Shown here: positions 21,287-33,566 of the stretch, in pieces
How the letters are laid out: each line of letters begins with the position of its first letter
Numbering within the stretch: position 1 is the first letter of the stretch
Assembly (NCBI GenBank): GCA_010093485.1
Contig: MU001493.1
Span: 1,701,601 to 1,765,600, forward strand
Direction: 5' to 3'
Length of the DNA: 64,000 bases
From: Karstenula rhodostoma CBS 690.94
Lineage: Eukaryota; Ascomycota; Dothideomycetes; Pleosporales; Didymosphaeriaceae
Position numbers and translations under genes: made by a program
The notes under the pieces: model-generated
Told to the model about the DNA's origin: nothing
Databases searched by the model: none
What the model saw: the letters and a program-made list of their open reading frames with translations, nothing else

Positions 21287-21430
21287 TATTATATATAATT
21301 ACTATAAGGGCGGATAAATTAATAAAGGAGTAAATAATATAAAATATTACACTTTACTAATATATATAAAGGGATTAAAAAAGTAGCTAAGGTATACCTA
21401 GTATCTATATATAGGCTAACTAAAAAGGGC
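21287..21430 (-). repeat. NL1 repeat, A variant
   Basis: Antisense copy of about 145 bp ending GGCTAACTAAAAAGGGC. Direct repeat TTACTAAGTTA (11 bp) at both flanks. Confidence 0.75.
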
Positions 21431-21566
21431 TTACTAAGTTAAGGAATTAAAAAGTAGTAGAGTATAGTAAAAGATATAATTTATTCTCTTAGTAAGAGTA
21501 TTTACTCTATATTAGAATTTAACTAAAAAGGTATAATAGACTATATATATAATTTTTATAGTATAG

Positions 21567-21707
21567 TTACCCTTTTTAGTTAGCCTATATATAGATACTA
21601 GGCGCGCCTTAGCCCCTTTTTTAGTCCCCCTTTATTTATATATTAGTAAAGTATAATATACCTTTTAGTCCTCCCTACTTTATTAAGTTACCCTACTATT
21701 AAATCTA
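21567..21707 (+). repeat. NL1 repeat, B variant
   Basis: Sense copy from ACCCTTTTTAGTTAGCC to TTACCCTACT. The last AT-rich tail bases are missing, and Copia-flanking sequence follows at once. Confidence 0.65.
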
Positions 21708-21768
21708 GTTAGGTAGCTAATTCTAAAAGGGTTTAGATTAGTTCTTAAATATAAGTAATATTAGATAT

Positions 21769-21974
21769 TATAGTAGAGAAAAGGAGTTTAAATATCCCTT
21801 TATTTAGAAAGTGGATTAATTAGATTACTATATAAGAAAAGATTACTAGAAAGACTAGTTATATACTATACTTATCCTAAATTAATTTAATACTTAGGTT
21901 AAGGTACCCCTTATCGCGGTAGATTAGAGCTCTATAAATTCTAATATTATTAAGTATTATTTATATTCTTAATA
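21769..21974 (-). repeat. Copia copy 1 LTR (3' LTR in element orientation)
   Basis: 206 bp, TATAGTAGAGAAAAGG to TATTCTTAATA. It aligns end to end with the LTRs at 30,139, 43,271 and 50,293. Confidence 0.85.
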
Positions 21975-24544
21975 TACCCCCTAGGTAAATAATACTTATT
22001 ATTTATATTTATTATTTATTTACTAGTAAGAATTTAATTATTTAGATTAGCTTTTCTTAGAAATATATAGCTTAGACTATAATTTTCTACTTATATTATA
22101 CTATTATTAGTATTATAATACTAATTAGCTAAGGTAAAAAACTTTTAGTACTTAGTATAGTATTTATAAATAGTAGTAGCCTTATAACTAAATATAATAA
22201 GTAATAGTAAATAAGGGAAGTAATTATTATATAGTATAAATTAGTAGAGATAAGTAAAATAAAAAGGTATTTTTTATATTTTTTAAACTTTTATTTTTTA
22301 TTTTTATTATTCTATTTTATAGTATATTCTTATCTTTTACTTTTTAATACTCTATTTATATCTTTTAGATAGCTAATAATACTACTAAAGCTTATACTAC
22401 TAAAGTATATAAACTTAAAGAAAAACTTAAAACTAAATAAGTAACTACTATTAAAAACTTTATTATAACTTTTTAAATAACTTATTAATCTAGTTATTTC
22501 TCTACTTAGTTTATTTTTTTATACTTTTAGTTAAGTTTCTCTATTAGTATTATATACTACTTTAGCTATAAAAGAAAAATATCTTAGGGCTATCTAGCTA
22601 CTAAGCTATTTTAGCTATTTAAGTAATACCTTAAATAGTAGGTTAGATAGCCTCTATTATAATATTATAAACTAGTAAATAAACTACTATTTTTACTACT
22701 ATATATATTTATATAAACTAATATAAGCTAGATTCTTTATTTATTTAGTTAAGTTTTACTAATTATTATAGTTTACTATTTATAGCTATATATATAATAT
22801 ACTTTATCCTATTTTATAATAATTTAGATTCTAGTATAAGTTTTTTTTATTTTTTTTATTACTTAGATTCTTACTAACTATATATAGGCTTATAAGGTTA
22901 ACTATTTATAGTAATATATTTAAGCTATATTAAGGAATTAGAATAAAAATTAAAAAATCTATTTTATATCTTTATAGAATTTTTATTTAATAATTAGCTT
23001 TTTTTCTATTCTTTTTATTTTTATTTCTATTTTATTTACTTTTATTCTATTTTTATCTATTTTTATTTTTACTTCTATTTCTATTCTTTTTATTTTTATT
23101 TCTACTTTTATTATTTCTATCCCTATTTTATCTACTTTCTAGTAGGTCTACTCTATAAATAACTAAAAGGTAAGCTTATAGGAGGCTATATATATTTTTA
23201 AGTATAGTATATCTATTTCTTATAAGTACTATACTTTATAGTAGCTCTATAAAATAGGCCTAAGTATTAGTTATTATAGTATTAATTAGTAGTAGTCTAA
23301 CTTTAATTATTCTAAAAAGTATTTATATAGTTATAGTAGGTTTTTTAAAACTAAGAAATTTCCTATTTATAGTTAGGGTAGCTTTAAATAGAGGTATATT
23401 AGATACTCTAATATATTAAAAATATAGTAGTATACTTAGCTTTATAAGCTTTTTAATTAAATACTTAATATATTTAAGTAGAATAAATTTTTTTTCTTTA
23501 TTTTTCTTTTATTTTTTAGTTAAAAAGTATTTTTTATAATTAAATTTAATAAATCTCTACTTACTTTACTTTATTTATATCTATAATTATAAAACTTATA
23601 TCTTAAATATTAAATAACTATATAAATTTAGTAAACTATTATTTTAATAGTACTTTTATTAAACTATCTATAAGTATTTTACTTATTTTAAAATATAAAA
23701 TTTTAAATAATTCTATTATATACTTTTATTTTAGCTATATCTTCTAGATATTAATAGAGTAAAGATATATAGTAATCTACTTATTTTTTCTAATTACTAG
23801 TATAATTATTTACTAGTTATTATAGTAGATTTATTAGAGTAATTCTAAATCTAATATAAGCTTAGTAAAAAAGTACTTTAAAACTATTACTTCTTTACTA
23901 ATATATTCTAAAGTAAGAAGCTCTATTTCTATAGTTAAAATTATAATTATATTTTAGTAAACTACTTTCTATAAAATAGCGCTACTAAATAGTAGAATAA
24001 TATATCTATAGAATAATTATTTTATTAGTAGATTATCTATAAAAGATATATCTCTATAAATAAGTAGGTCTAGACTATTATATTTACTAAACTAAATTAC
24101 TTTCTAGTATATTCTATAGAGGTATAAAATTACTTAATTAATTACTACTTTATACTTTATATTTAGATTAGTAAAGAAGAAGGATAGTTTTAATATAGTA
24201 AATATAATATCTAGTTATAGTATAATTACTATATATAATACTAATCTAATTTTCTTTTAATAGCTTTTAATCTATTATAGTAATATTTTATCTTTACTCT
24301 TTTTAAGCCTATTAATTAAGAGAGGAGTAGGTAAAAAATTACTAACTTTATAAAGTTTAAATCTTTTTATAATCTTATTAATATATATATTATATATAAG
24401 TATAATTATCTAATTATCTTAGTCTCTAATTATTTATACTCTAAAAAACTACTTAATTAGTCCTTTATCTTTAATTTTATATTTATTTATAACCTTATTT
24501 TATAGTATTTAAGCTTACTTTCTATAATTATTATAATATAGAAG

Positions 24545-24575
24545 TAGTATATTATCTATATAGAATAGTACTAGA
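24545..24575 (-). pseudogene. Copia reverse transcriptase catalytic motif, copy 1
   Basis: The minus strand reads LFYIDNILLL. The YIDN codons are at 24,551-24,562. The second catalytic Asp is Asn, a G-to-A change, so the enzyme is dead even apart from the surrounding stops. Confidence 0.75.
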
Positions 24576-25156
24576 ATTTTCTAATCTCTAAAAAGAAATA
24601 AATAAGGCTTTTTCTTTAAAATTTTAAGCCCTTTAGCTCTAAGTAAGTAGGAAAATTCTTTATACTAGAGAAGTAGTAAGTCTCTTAAACTATAAAAAGC
24701 TTAATTTAATTTTATATATATTTCTAGCGTCTTAAACCTATCTAGAAGTTTATAGGTTATAGAATTATCTACTATAATTATAGTATTTAGAAATACTTCT
24801 ATAATATTATATTATTTAATCTTAAAGTTAAACTCTATAGTAATTACTATTACTACTTAGAATAATTTTACTATAAGTATAGTAGTATAGGTTAAGTATA
24901 GGGTATTCTTTAGTTAAAGATTCTTTTTAATTATAATATAAGCTTTATAGTTTTTAAACTAACTATCCTAATTAAGTTTATATATAAATATCTATTTTAA
25001 TAGAAGTAAATATTCTATTACTTATAATTAAAATAGCTTTATCTAAGTTTCTTTTTACTATAGGGTAGTAATCTCTTTAATTATAGTCTACTTAAATAGC
25101 TTTTCTAGAGGATAAAAAAGTAGATATTTTTAGAGTATTAGTTCTATTAATAGCTT

Positions 25157-27290
25157 ATTTCTATAAAATACTATACTAATTTATATAAAACTCTATTAGT
25201 ATATTTATAACGAACTTTATATTTTTATAACTAAATTACTTCTTATTTATTTAATTTTAAAAAAGGTTTTTATTTTAATTAAAAAAGAAATATTAAATTT
25301 AATATAGTATAAATACCTTATTAACTTTTATATTTATTAAATATTACTAATTAATAATATTTATAAAAAGGGTTTTAAATTAGTATTTATAAGTTTATTA
25401 TTAAATTTAGAAGTAGGTAAATTAGGTATATATATTAGTATTCTATAGAGTAGTATATATATAAATAAGTAATAAAGATTTATTTAAATACTAAATTATA
25501 TAATAGTATAGATACTAGATATTTTCTAGTATTTTAGTCTAGATATAAGTCTAGATATTAGACTAGATATTAGTCTAAGTATTAGTTTAGATATTAGTCT
25601 AGATATTAGACTATAACTATACTAATAAAATATAATTAAGTAATATAATATTAAAATTATACTATATAATTAAGTAAAGAAGGGATATAGTAATAAGGAT
25701 AGTATATAAATAAATTTAAAAAACTTTTTAAATTTAGAAATATAGTATATTTAAATTAACTACTTTAATAATATAAATAAAGTAACTCTATACTCTAATT
25801 ATATTATATACCTTAAATATATATTTTAGATAAATAGTATATTAGGAAATATCTATTTTTCTTTTAGTTATAGAAATCTAGATATTTATAAATAAAATAT
25901 TTATATTTAGCTAAATAATAAAGGTTTTAAAGTAATCTTTAAATATAAATAGAGTACTAGATATAATATATTATAAAAAGATTAAGTATAGTAGAATATA
26001 CTATAAATAGAAATAGTTTTAAGTATATATTATATATAATTACTATAAGGGCGGGTAAATTAATAAAGGGGTAGATAATATAAGGTATTACGCTTTACTA
26101 ATATATAAAGGGACTAAAAAAGTGGCTAAGGCGCGCCTAGCGTTTATATATAGACTAACTAAAAAGGGTATTAGTTTTAAGTAAGTAGAGATTAGAGTAG
26201 GTATTAGTTTAAATATTAGTATATATATTAGTCTAGGTATTAGTTTAGATATTAGTCTAGTTATTACTCTAAGTATTAAACTCTAGATATACTAATAAAG
26301 TATTATTAAATAGCTTATTATAGAAATTATAGTATATATTTAAAGAAAAAAAAATATATTAATAAAGATAGTATATTAATTAATTTTTAAAAGTTTTTAA
26401 GTTTAGAAGTATAGTATATTTAAATTATCTACTTTAAATATATTATATACCTTAAATATATATTTTAAATAAATAATATATTATAAAATATCTATTTTTT
26501 ATAAATTATAGAAATATAGATATTTATAAATAAAACGTTTATATTAAGCTAAATAATATAGTTTTTAAAGTAATTTTTAAATATAAGTAAACTCCTAGAT
26601 ATATTATACTATAAAAGTATTAAATATAATAGAATATACTCTAAAATAGATATAGTTTTAAGTAAGTATAGGTTAAAAACGATTAAGAATAGTTAAGAGA
26701 ATTAAACTATTAAATAAGTAAGTAATAAAAGGTACTATAATTTTTCTTTCTAATATAGATATTAGGTTAGTACTAATATAGTATTTTAGTAAAAACCTAA
26801 TATTAAATTTATTATTTTCTATAGAGATAATCCTTCGTAGAACTCTATATTTTAATACTTTTTAACTTTTTACCTAATTATCTAATTATAATAGTTTCTA
26901 GACTAAACTACTTATAGTTAGTAGTATAATTTAATAGTAATTTATAAATTTTTTTTTCTAAGTAGTTAACGTTTTTAATATACTTAAAGATTTTAAAAAA
27001 ACCTAGAAAGTTTAAATCTTAAATATCTCTATATTTACGTAAGCTAGAACTATAATTTTTACACTATTAAATAGGGCTTAAAGAGTAGATATATTTAGAC
27101 TTTTAAAGTACTTAGATATCTAAACTTCCTATTTAGGTAATTAAATCTTGGCGTTTATTACTATAAAACTAGAAATAGCTATAACTTAATTATTATTAAA
27201 GCTAGAAATATAATTTTTAGTTCTATTTAAAGAGAAAAGTTTACTTCGTAATTTTAATATTTTAGATTTCCTAATTAGGCCTACTTTAGA
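25157..27290. repeat. Insertion within Copia copy 1, with a tandem 0.5 kb duplication
   Basis: Absent from Copia copy 2. Segments 25,506-26,023 and 26,171-26,675 are direct repeats of each other, each beginning with iterations of TATTAGTCTAGA and ending TAGTTTTAAGTA, and are separated by an NL1 copy. The remainder (25,160-25,500 and 26,700-27,290) has no identifiable domain. Confidence 0.55.
26026..26170 (-). repeat. NL1 repeat, A variant
   Basis: Antisense copy flanked by TAGTTTTAAGTA (12 bp) on both sides. It keeps GGCGCGCC and GCG trinucleotides. Confidence 0.8.
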
Positions 27291-27487
27291 TTTTCCTAGC
27301 CCGGATTAACGGTGTTACGTCGCGTTTTAAGAGCTAATTAAAACGCTTAAATAGCTTTTTTTTAGCTAATAAGAAGGCTTAAAAAAAGTATTCTAATTAG
27401 GTAATATATAGACTTAAGGTTTAGCTGGCTATATAGAAACTCTACTATAATAGTTTACTTCCTTACTATATTTATTATAAATAATAA
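27290..27487 (-). repeat. R3 end fragment with reduced RIP damage
   Basis: Matches the first 200 bp of R3 in reverse. The stretch corresponding to AAAATATAATATAATAATATT in the other copies reads AAAACGCGACGTAACACC here, so this copy shows the pre-mutation bases. Confidence 0.6.
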
Positions 27488-28516
27488 ATAAGTTAGTAAT
27501 ATTACTAGTTTTAATTTCTTAAATATAGTTACTATAACTATTATATTTAGTATTTTATAGTCTTTATACTTATTCTAGGTTTTATCCACTCCTAATATAA
27601 ATATATATATAAAGTTAATTTAGAAACTATCTTTTAAAAATAGATCTACTATTAGTATATATATACTAAAATTTATTTTACCTTCTAGCTAATTATTATA
27701 ATTTATATTTTATTATTTTAACCTTTAAACTAGTAAATACCTACTTATTAGTTAGTTAATTTTAAGCGTCTTTTTTTAAAGTTATCTATTTACCCTACTT
27801 ACTATAAGGAAAATATACTATTATTTTTAATTTACTAGTAGATTTCCTATTTTATTTAGAAGTATAGAGTTAATTCTACTAAGTTAAAAGGTAGTAGTAA
27901 GGTTTTAAAATTTCTACTTTAGAGAAGTATTATTTTAAAACTTTAGTTTACTAGCTTTTCTAGTTAAATTTTAATTCTAGTAGCTTTTAGTATTCTTATA
28001 ATTATATTAATTAGTTTCTATAATAACTAGCTATAGTATTATATCTAGGGTTATAAGTTCTATACTTAAATCTTAGCCTATATAAATTCCTAGCTACTAG
28101 TTAGCTATACTTATAACTTATATAGTAGTTAATATTATTACTTCCTAATTTTTTAGCTAGCTATTTTTAGAATCTATTTACTCTAATCCTTTACCCCTAA
28201 GTAGTTACTTAATATTATTAATTTTTATAGTACTCGCGTACTTATTTAAGCTAGAAGTAAAATTAATTATATTAAATATATCTTCTAGATTATTAACTTT
28301 ATTTTTATAAATATTTTCTATAATTCTTAGAGTTTTTACTTTTAGAAGTTTAATTTTATATATTCTCTAATAGAAGATTATTTTATTAAATATAATATTT
28401 CTAGTTATAATTATTTAATTAAGTATAGAAATCTATATTTTATAAATATTAGAAGTTTAATAGCCTACTAAATATCTAATATAAGCTTTTATATTTATTT
28501 TAAATACCCTTCTATA

Positions 28517-28670
28517 TATATTATAGAGATTTACTATAAGGTAGAGTAACTTAATAAAATAGAAAGGATAAAAAGGTATATTATACTTTACTAATATATA
28601 AATAAAGGGGGACTAAAAAAGTGGCTAAAATATATCTAGTATTTATATATAGGCTAACTAAAAAGGGCTA
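28517..28670 (-). repeat. NL1 repeat, B variant, at a deletion site
   Basis: Antisense copy sitting where about 1.25 kb of Copia interior (47,690-48,940 in copy 2) is missing. No flanking repeat is visible, so insertion coincided with a deletion or recombination followed. Confidence 0.65.
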
Positions 28671-30138
28671 GTTATACTATTTAGAATTATATTTTTAGTA
28701 AGTAGGTAAGAATTTTATATTATATTATAGATTCTATTTTTAGAAACTTTACTTAGAAGGTTAATTAAATTAATAAGAGCTACTATAATACTACTAAAAT
28801 AGTTAATTAAATATAATACTTCGCGAGCTTGGTTAAGCCACGGTAAAACTCGATAAAGGAACTTAGTAGGGTACTAAAATATAAATATTTTAAATAGCTT
28901 AAACTAAAATAGTTAATAATAAGCTACTTCTTATTACTTATTTTCTAATTAGTACTATTAATTTTAGTCTATAGTTTTAACTATTATAGAAGTTTTAAAT
29001 AATTTAAGATTTTATTATACTCTTTATTAGAAAAATTAAATACTTAGAATCTATTAATTAGAGTACTAGTAATAGCTATCTATAAGTATTAGTATTTAAT
29101 TAGTTACTATTTATATTAGGTATTTTTATAGGGGTAGCTAAAATAATTATTATTCTATATATTATTAGATAATTCCCTATTAGGGTTAATAGTCTAACTA
29201 CTAAATATTATATAGATACTAGTCCTTTTATAATTAGGATAGAGTAATTATTTTTAAATTAGTACTAAAAATACCTTTCTAATTTTAAAAAATATTATTA
29301 TAGGCTTTTTAAGTATTTTATTAAGTAGGATTTACTACTTAATTAAGTAGAACTACTTAAGGGTAATCTTTTTACTTAAAATTATAAAGAAATTATAGGT
29401 TATAAATACTTCTTTAGTTTTTTTAACTAAATATATAATTACTTTATAGTAAAAGAGCTACTATTCTTTAAATTAAATTTTTAGATTTTATTATCTACTC
29501 TTTACTTTATTAAAATAAGTATAATATTATACTTAAATAAAGTTTTTTATTAATCTTTTAGTAGGTACTAGATTATTCTTTAGTATATAAAGTAGATATT
29601 ATAAGGTAGATTTATTATCTTTAACTATATTAATTATTACTAGAGTAAGGAGATCTTAGGAAATAGTAGTATAAATTTAATTTTAGAGATTTTATAGCTT
29701 AGAATAGTATATCTACTAGTTAGAAACTATAATATAATATTTTATAATTTTTAATATATAGCTTTCCTTATTCTTCTTATATAATTTAAGCTCCTACTTA
29801 TAATCTTTAAGGTTATCTAAAGAAACTAGTTAGTATAATTCCTTTAGAATAACTAGTTAAATAGGGTAATTATTCTTAATTAAAGGGATTATTAGACTAT
29901 TTAGATTAATTTTAAACTAGATACCTTTAGAGTTTACTTAGAAATATAAGCTTATAAACTAATAAGACTAGCTTATTTAATTAATAAGCTATATTTATAT
30001 AATTAAAATAATTAGATTACTTATAACTTTATTAAATAAAGAAGGCTTTTAGTATAATAGAAGAACCTAAAAGAGTATATTTAAGTAGTAAAGTATATAG
30101 GGAGAATTATTCTATATTTTAAGTACTAGACTTATAAT

Positions 30139-30343
30139 TATAGTAGAGAAAAGAAGCTTAAATATCCCTTTATTTAGAAAGTAAATTAATTAAATTACTA
30201 TATAAAAAGAATTACTAGAAAAGCTAGTTATATACTATACTTATTCTAAACTAGTTTAGTATTTAGGTTAAAGTATCCCTTATTATAGTAGATTAGAGCT
30301 CTATAAACCCTAATATTACTAAGTATTATTTATATTCTTAATA
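30139..30343 (-). repeat. Copia copy 1 LTR (5' LTR in element orientation)
   Basis: 205 bp, more heavily mutated than its partner (GAAAAGAAGC against GAAAAGGAGT). The tRNA-Met half-molecule primer site lies at about 30,126-30,138. Confidence 0.85.
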
Positions 30344-30395
30344 GATATATAATAAAGGAAAGGGGTATATAACTTAAAATATAAGTTATAAGGTA

Positions 30396-32510
30396 TAGTA
30401 GGGTAATAGAAAGAAAACGTATACGTTTTTTTAATACTTTTTAAAGCTTTATAAATTAGCTAATATAGCTTTTAAAGTTAAGCTAAATATACCATTCTAG
30501 AGAGAAGGTTTAGAAGATTAGTATAATTTATTTAGATCTAGCTTAGTTAGTAAGGATAAAAAATTATAAATTACTAATTTAAGGAATTATTTTTTATTTA
30601 GGTTTCTACCCCTATAACCTTTTAACTAGTGTATAAAAAGGTTTAATTTTATTATATATAAGATCTATATAATAGTTTATTTTACTACTAAATTTATAGG
30701 TTAGTTTAATAATATATTAAAATAATTAATTAAAAAAAGAATATTTCTAGTTTTTTAGTAAAAGAATAATATTAAGTAATTAGTTAATACTTAATATAAT
30801 ATCCTTTAGCCTCTTTTACTACCTCCTTACGCCTAGGTATAGATAAAATATAATTATTTATTATTTCTTAGGGAATTAAATTCTACTCTTCTATAATAGC
30901 CCTAATAAATAGGGCTATACTTTTACTAGAGGTTCTATAACCTAAAGAGCCTCTAAGTCTTTTATTTAGTTTATTTTTAAAAATAGCCTAAATACTTTTA
31001 ATAGAATTTAAATCTAGACTATAAGGGGGGTATAGATAAAGAGATATTTTATTTCTTTTAAACTACTTCTCTACTATCCTAGTCCTATAGATTTTAGAGT
31101 TATCCTATTAAAATTTCTAACCTATAAAGTAATTAGTATATATATAAAGATTATTAAAAAAAATCTTTAATTATATATATATATAATTAAATAAATTAAT
31201 TAAAAGGGGGTAAAAAAGAATTATTAAACTTACTAGCTTTAATATAGCGTTTAATTATAGGATTTAAAATCCTACTAATATAGGCCTTATATTTAAAGTT
31301 AGTTTTAGTTTCTAAAGTCTTTAGGATAACTAATTTAGATCTTCCTCCTATCTAAATTAATTCCTAAACTTAGATAGTTATATTCTAGCCTATAATTTAG
31401 TTAGTTTAATAGTTATTAAAAGAGTAAAATTATAGAAAAATAGAGAAGTATTTTCTCTATAATTCTAGAGTTTAAAATGTTTAAAAAACTTACTTTTATT
31501 ACTAGAATTAACTATTTAAGGCCCTATTTTATAATTTCCCCTTTTTCTATAGTATTCCCTCCTACTTTTATATCCTCTTTATATAGTAGCTTTATTAGAA
31601 AATATAACCTTATTAAGGTTTTTTTCCTAAATTTCTTTAGGGATTTCTTTAATATAAATAAGTCTATTTTTAGCTTTAAAAGTATTTAGAATAGACTTTT
31701 TACTAGCTATATTTATATTATATTCCTCCTTTTTTAATAGCCTTTATAAACCCCTAGTAAAAAGGTTTATATTATTTTCTAATAATAGTCTTCTATTTTC
31801 CTTTTTAGGACTTCTAATTAAGTTCTTATTAATAACTCTTTTTTCTCTACTAGAGGTTTTACTAATTCTACCTAAACTAACTCTTTTAAGGCTATAATTA
31901 TTTATTTCTTTCTTCCTAATATATTATATAGTATTTTCTATACTTCTTTTATTTTTCTTAAGTATAGTAGCTATTTTTTCTATAAAGATATTTATCTTTA
32001 AAAGAAGAGAAACTTTAATTTTAAGTTTAAAAAAAGTAGAAGCTATTTTATAGCTATTTTAAGGAAATAGGTATAAAGAAAATTTTTTCTAAAAGAATTT
32101 ACTAATATTAAACCTACCCTAAAAATATTATATAATTAGGGCTTACCTAACTAGTGTAGAAATTTTTAAAAATTAAATATTAAAATAATTAGGTACGAAA
32201 TATATCTTAAAAAATTACTTACGTAATTAACGCTAAACCTATTTAAGGTAGTAAAAAACTAAAATTTTTCCTAACACTAGTTAAAAAATTATAGGTCTTT
32301 ACTTTTTTAAAAAAAAAGATTAGGTTTTTACCTATTAGATAAACTTTAATATTACTTATTAATATAGTTTTTAAAATACTAGTATTAAAGAGGAAGTTCT
32401 TAGTACTAAAACTATATAGTTTTTATAATTATAGCCCCTTTACTCGTAGAGTTATATAGGTTTAAAAATTTATAAAAAAAAGTATACTTTTTCTTTCTAT
32501 TACCCTACTG
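30396..32510 (-). mobile_element. Tc1/mariner transposon with dead DDE transposase
   Basis: TIRs (C to T)AGTAGGGTAATAGAAAGAAAA and its inverse bound 2,115 bp, with TA at both outer edges (30,394-30,395 and 32,511-32,512). The minus strand near 31,110-30,800 reads DNSKIYRTRIVEK-stop-FKRNKISLYLYPPYSLDLN, then SIKSI-stop-AIFKNKLNKRLRG. This is the Tc1/IS630 catalytic core, in which QDNAPIHRA and PPYSPDLNPIEHVW are the usual forms. Both stops replace Trp (TGG to TAG) and the catalytic Glu is Lys; all are G-to-A changes on the coding strand. It lies just beyond the Copia copy 1 end. A 70-codon plus-strand frame (31,477-31,689) is a chance opening opposite the dead gene. Confidence 0.88.
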
Positions 32511-32512
32511 TA

Positions 32513-33566
32513 TTATATAATATAAAAAGTATTATATAAAGTATAATAATTTAATAATAGAATTAAAGATAAATTTAAATAATAAATTAATAAATAGATT
32601 AAATATAAGTATTTATAAGGTATTCTTAACTTTTTATATACTTAGTTTAGCTACTTAGTACTAAATACTTATTACTACGCGCTTATAATTAAGTAGTTAT
32701 ATAACTAGTCTAAGTACTAGAGATATAATTAGTAAAGTAAAACTTTTTATTTTAGTATATATCTATAGAGATATAAAAATAGATATAGTCTTTATATTTA
32801 ATTCTAGATTATAATATTATCTCTTCCCTTTTTAAAATATATTTTTAAATTATATACTTAATTTTATATAAACTATTACTTATTCTACTTATTATCTATT
32901 AGTTAGTATTATACTATACCCTTTTTAGTTAGTCTATATATAGATACTAAGCGTGCCTTAGCCACTTTTTTAGTCCCTTTATATATTAGTAAAGTACGAC
33001 GCCTTATATTATCTACCCCTTTATTAATTTACCTACCCTTATAGTGATTGTATATAATATAGTTAGTATTATACTATCTAACTCTACCACGTAATAATAT
33101 TATTTACTTTAAAAAATTATTAAGGCTAATACTATTATAGAGAAATTTTATATTAATTATTCTCTAAAAGGTTATATTTATTTTATTATACCTAGTACTA
33201 GATTAAAGTATTCTAAATATTTATATTTAGAATACCTATATATAAATATAAGTTAGACTTCTCTAAATAAGACTTAAAAGGAGTATAAAAAAAAGTTAAA
33301 GAAAATAAATAAAAATTATTAATAATAATTATATAAATATTATATAATAAGAAGATACTAGTTTAGGGGAAAGAATATATTTATTAGAAAGTAATATACC
33401 TTATATTAGAAATAGCTATAAATAAAAAGAAATTAAATATAAAGATAATTAACTATTTTATAGTAAATATATTAACTAGTTATTCTACTACTATATAGTT
33501 AACTCTAAATTAGATTAAATAGATATTTTATTTTAGAGTAGTTTTATAATTATAAGTTAGTTATAT
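32513..33566. other. Degraded repeat DNA, no identified domain
   Basis: AT-rich and RIP-mutated, with one NL1 copy inside. The target of the NL2 insertion at 33,567. The plus strand near 33,150-33,290 has a longer stop-poor stretch but no motif that I recognise. Confidence 0.5.
32926..33060 (+). repeat. NL1 repeat, A variant
   Basis: Sense copy from CCCTTTTTAGTTAGTC to GTGATTGTATATAA. The flanking repeat TAGTTAGTATTATACTAT (up to 18 bp) shows that target duplication length varies. Confidence 0.8.

Larger units (their letters stand above)
21769..30343 (-). mobile_element. Full-length Ty1/Copia LTR retrotransposon (copy 1), RIP-inactivated
   Basis: Identical-structure LTRs lie at 21,769-21,974 and 30,139-30,343. 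The direct repeat GATAT lies just outside both ends (21,764-21,768 and 30,344-30,348). On the minus strand the base next to the right LTR starts ATTATAAGTCTAG, which is GTTATGAGCCCAG after C-to-T and G-to-A change. That sequence pairs with the anticodon-stem half of initiator tRNA-Met, the Copia-type primer site. A purine tract (CCTAGGGGGTA) precedes the other LTR. The minus strand reads VLFYIDNILLL at about 24,545-24,570, the mutated YVDDILLL reverse transcriptase motif of Copia elements. Compared with copy 2 it has an extra 2.3 kb at about 25,157-27,487 and lacks about 1.25 kb at 28,515, where an NL1 copy sits. Confidence 0.85.

Noticed and set aside
31477..31689. 70-codon plus-strand open frame, the only long frame in block 3
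   Set aside because: It lies opposite the dead Tc1/mariner transposase, has a very biased Phe/Ile/Ser composition, and is explained by chance.
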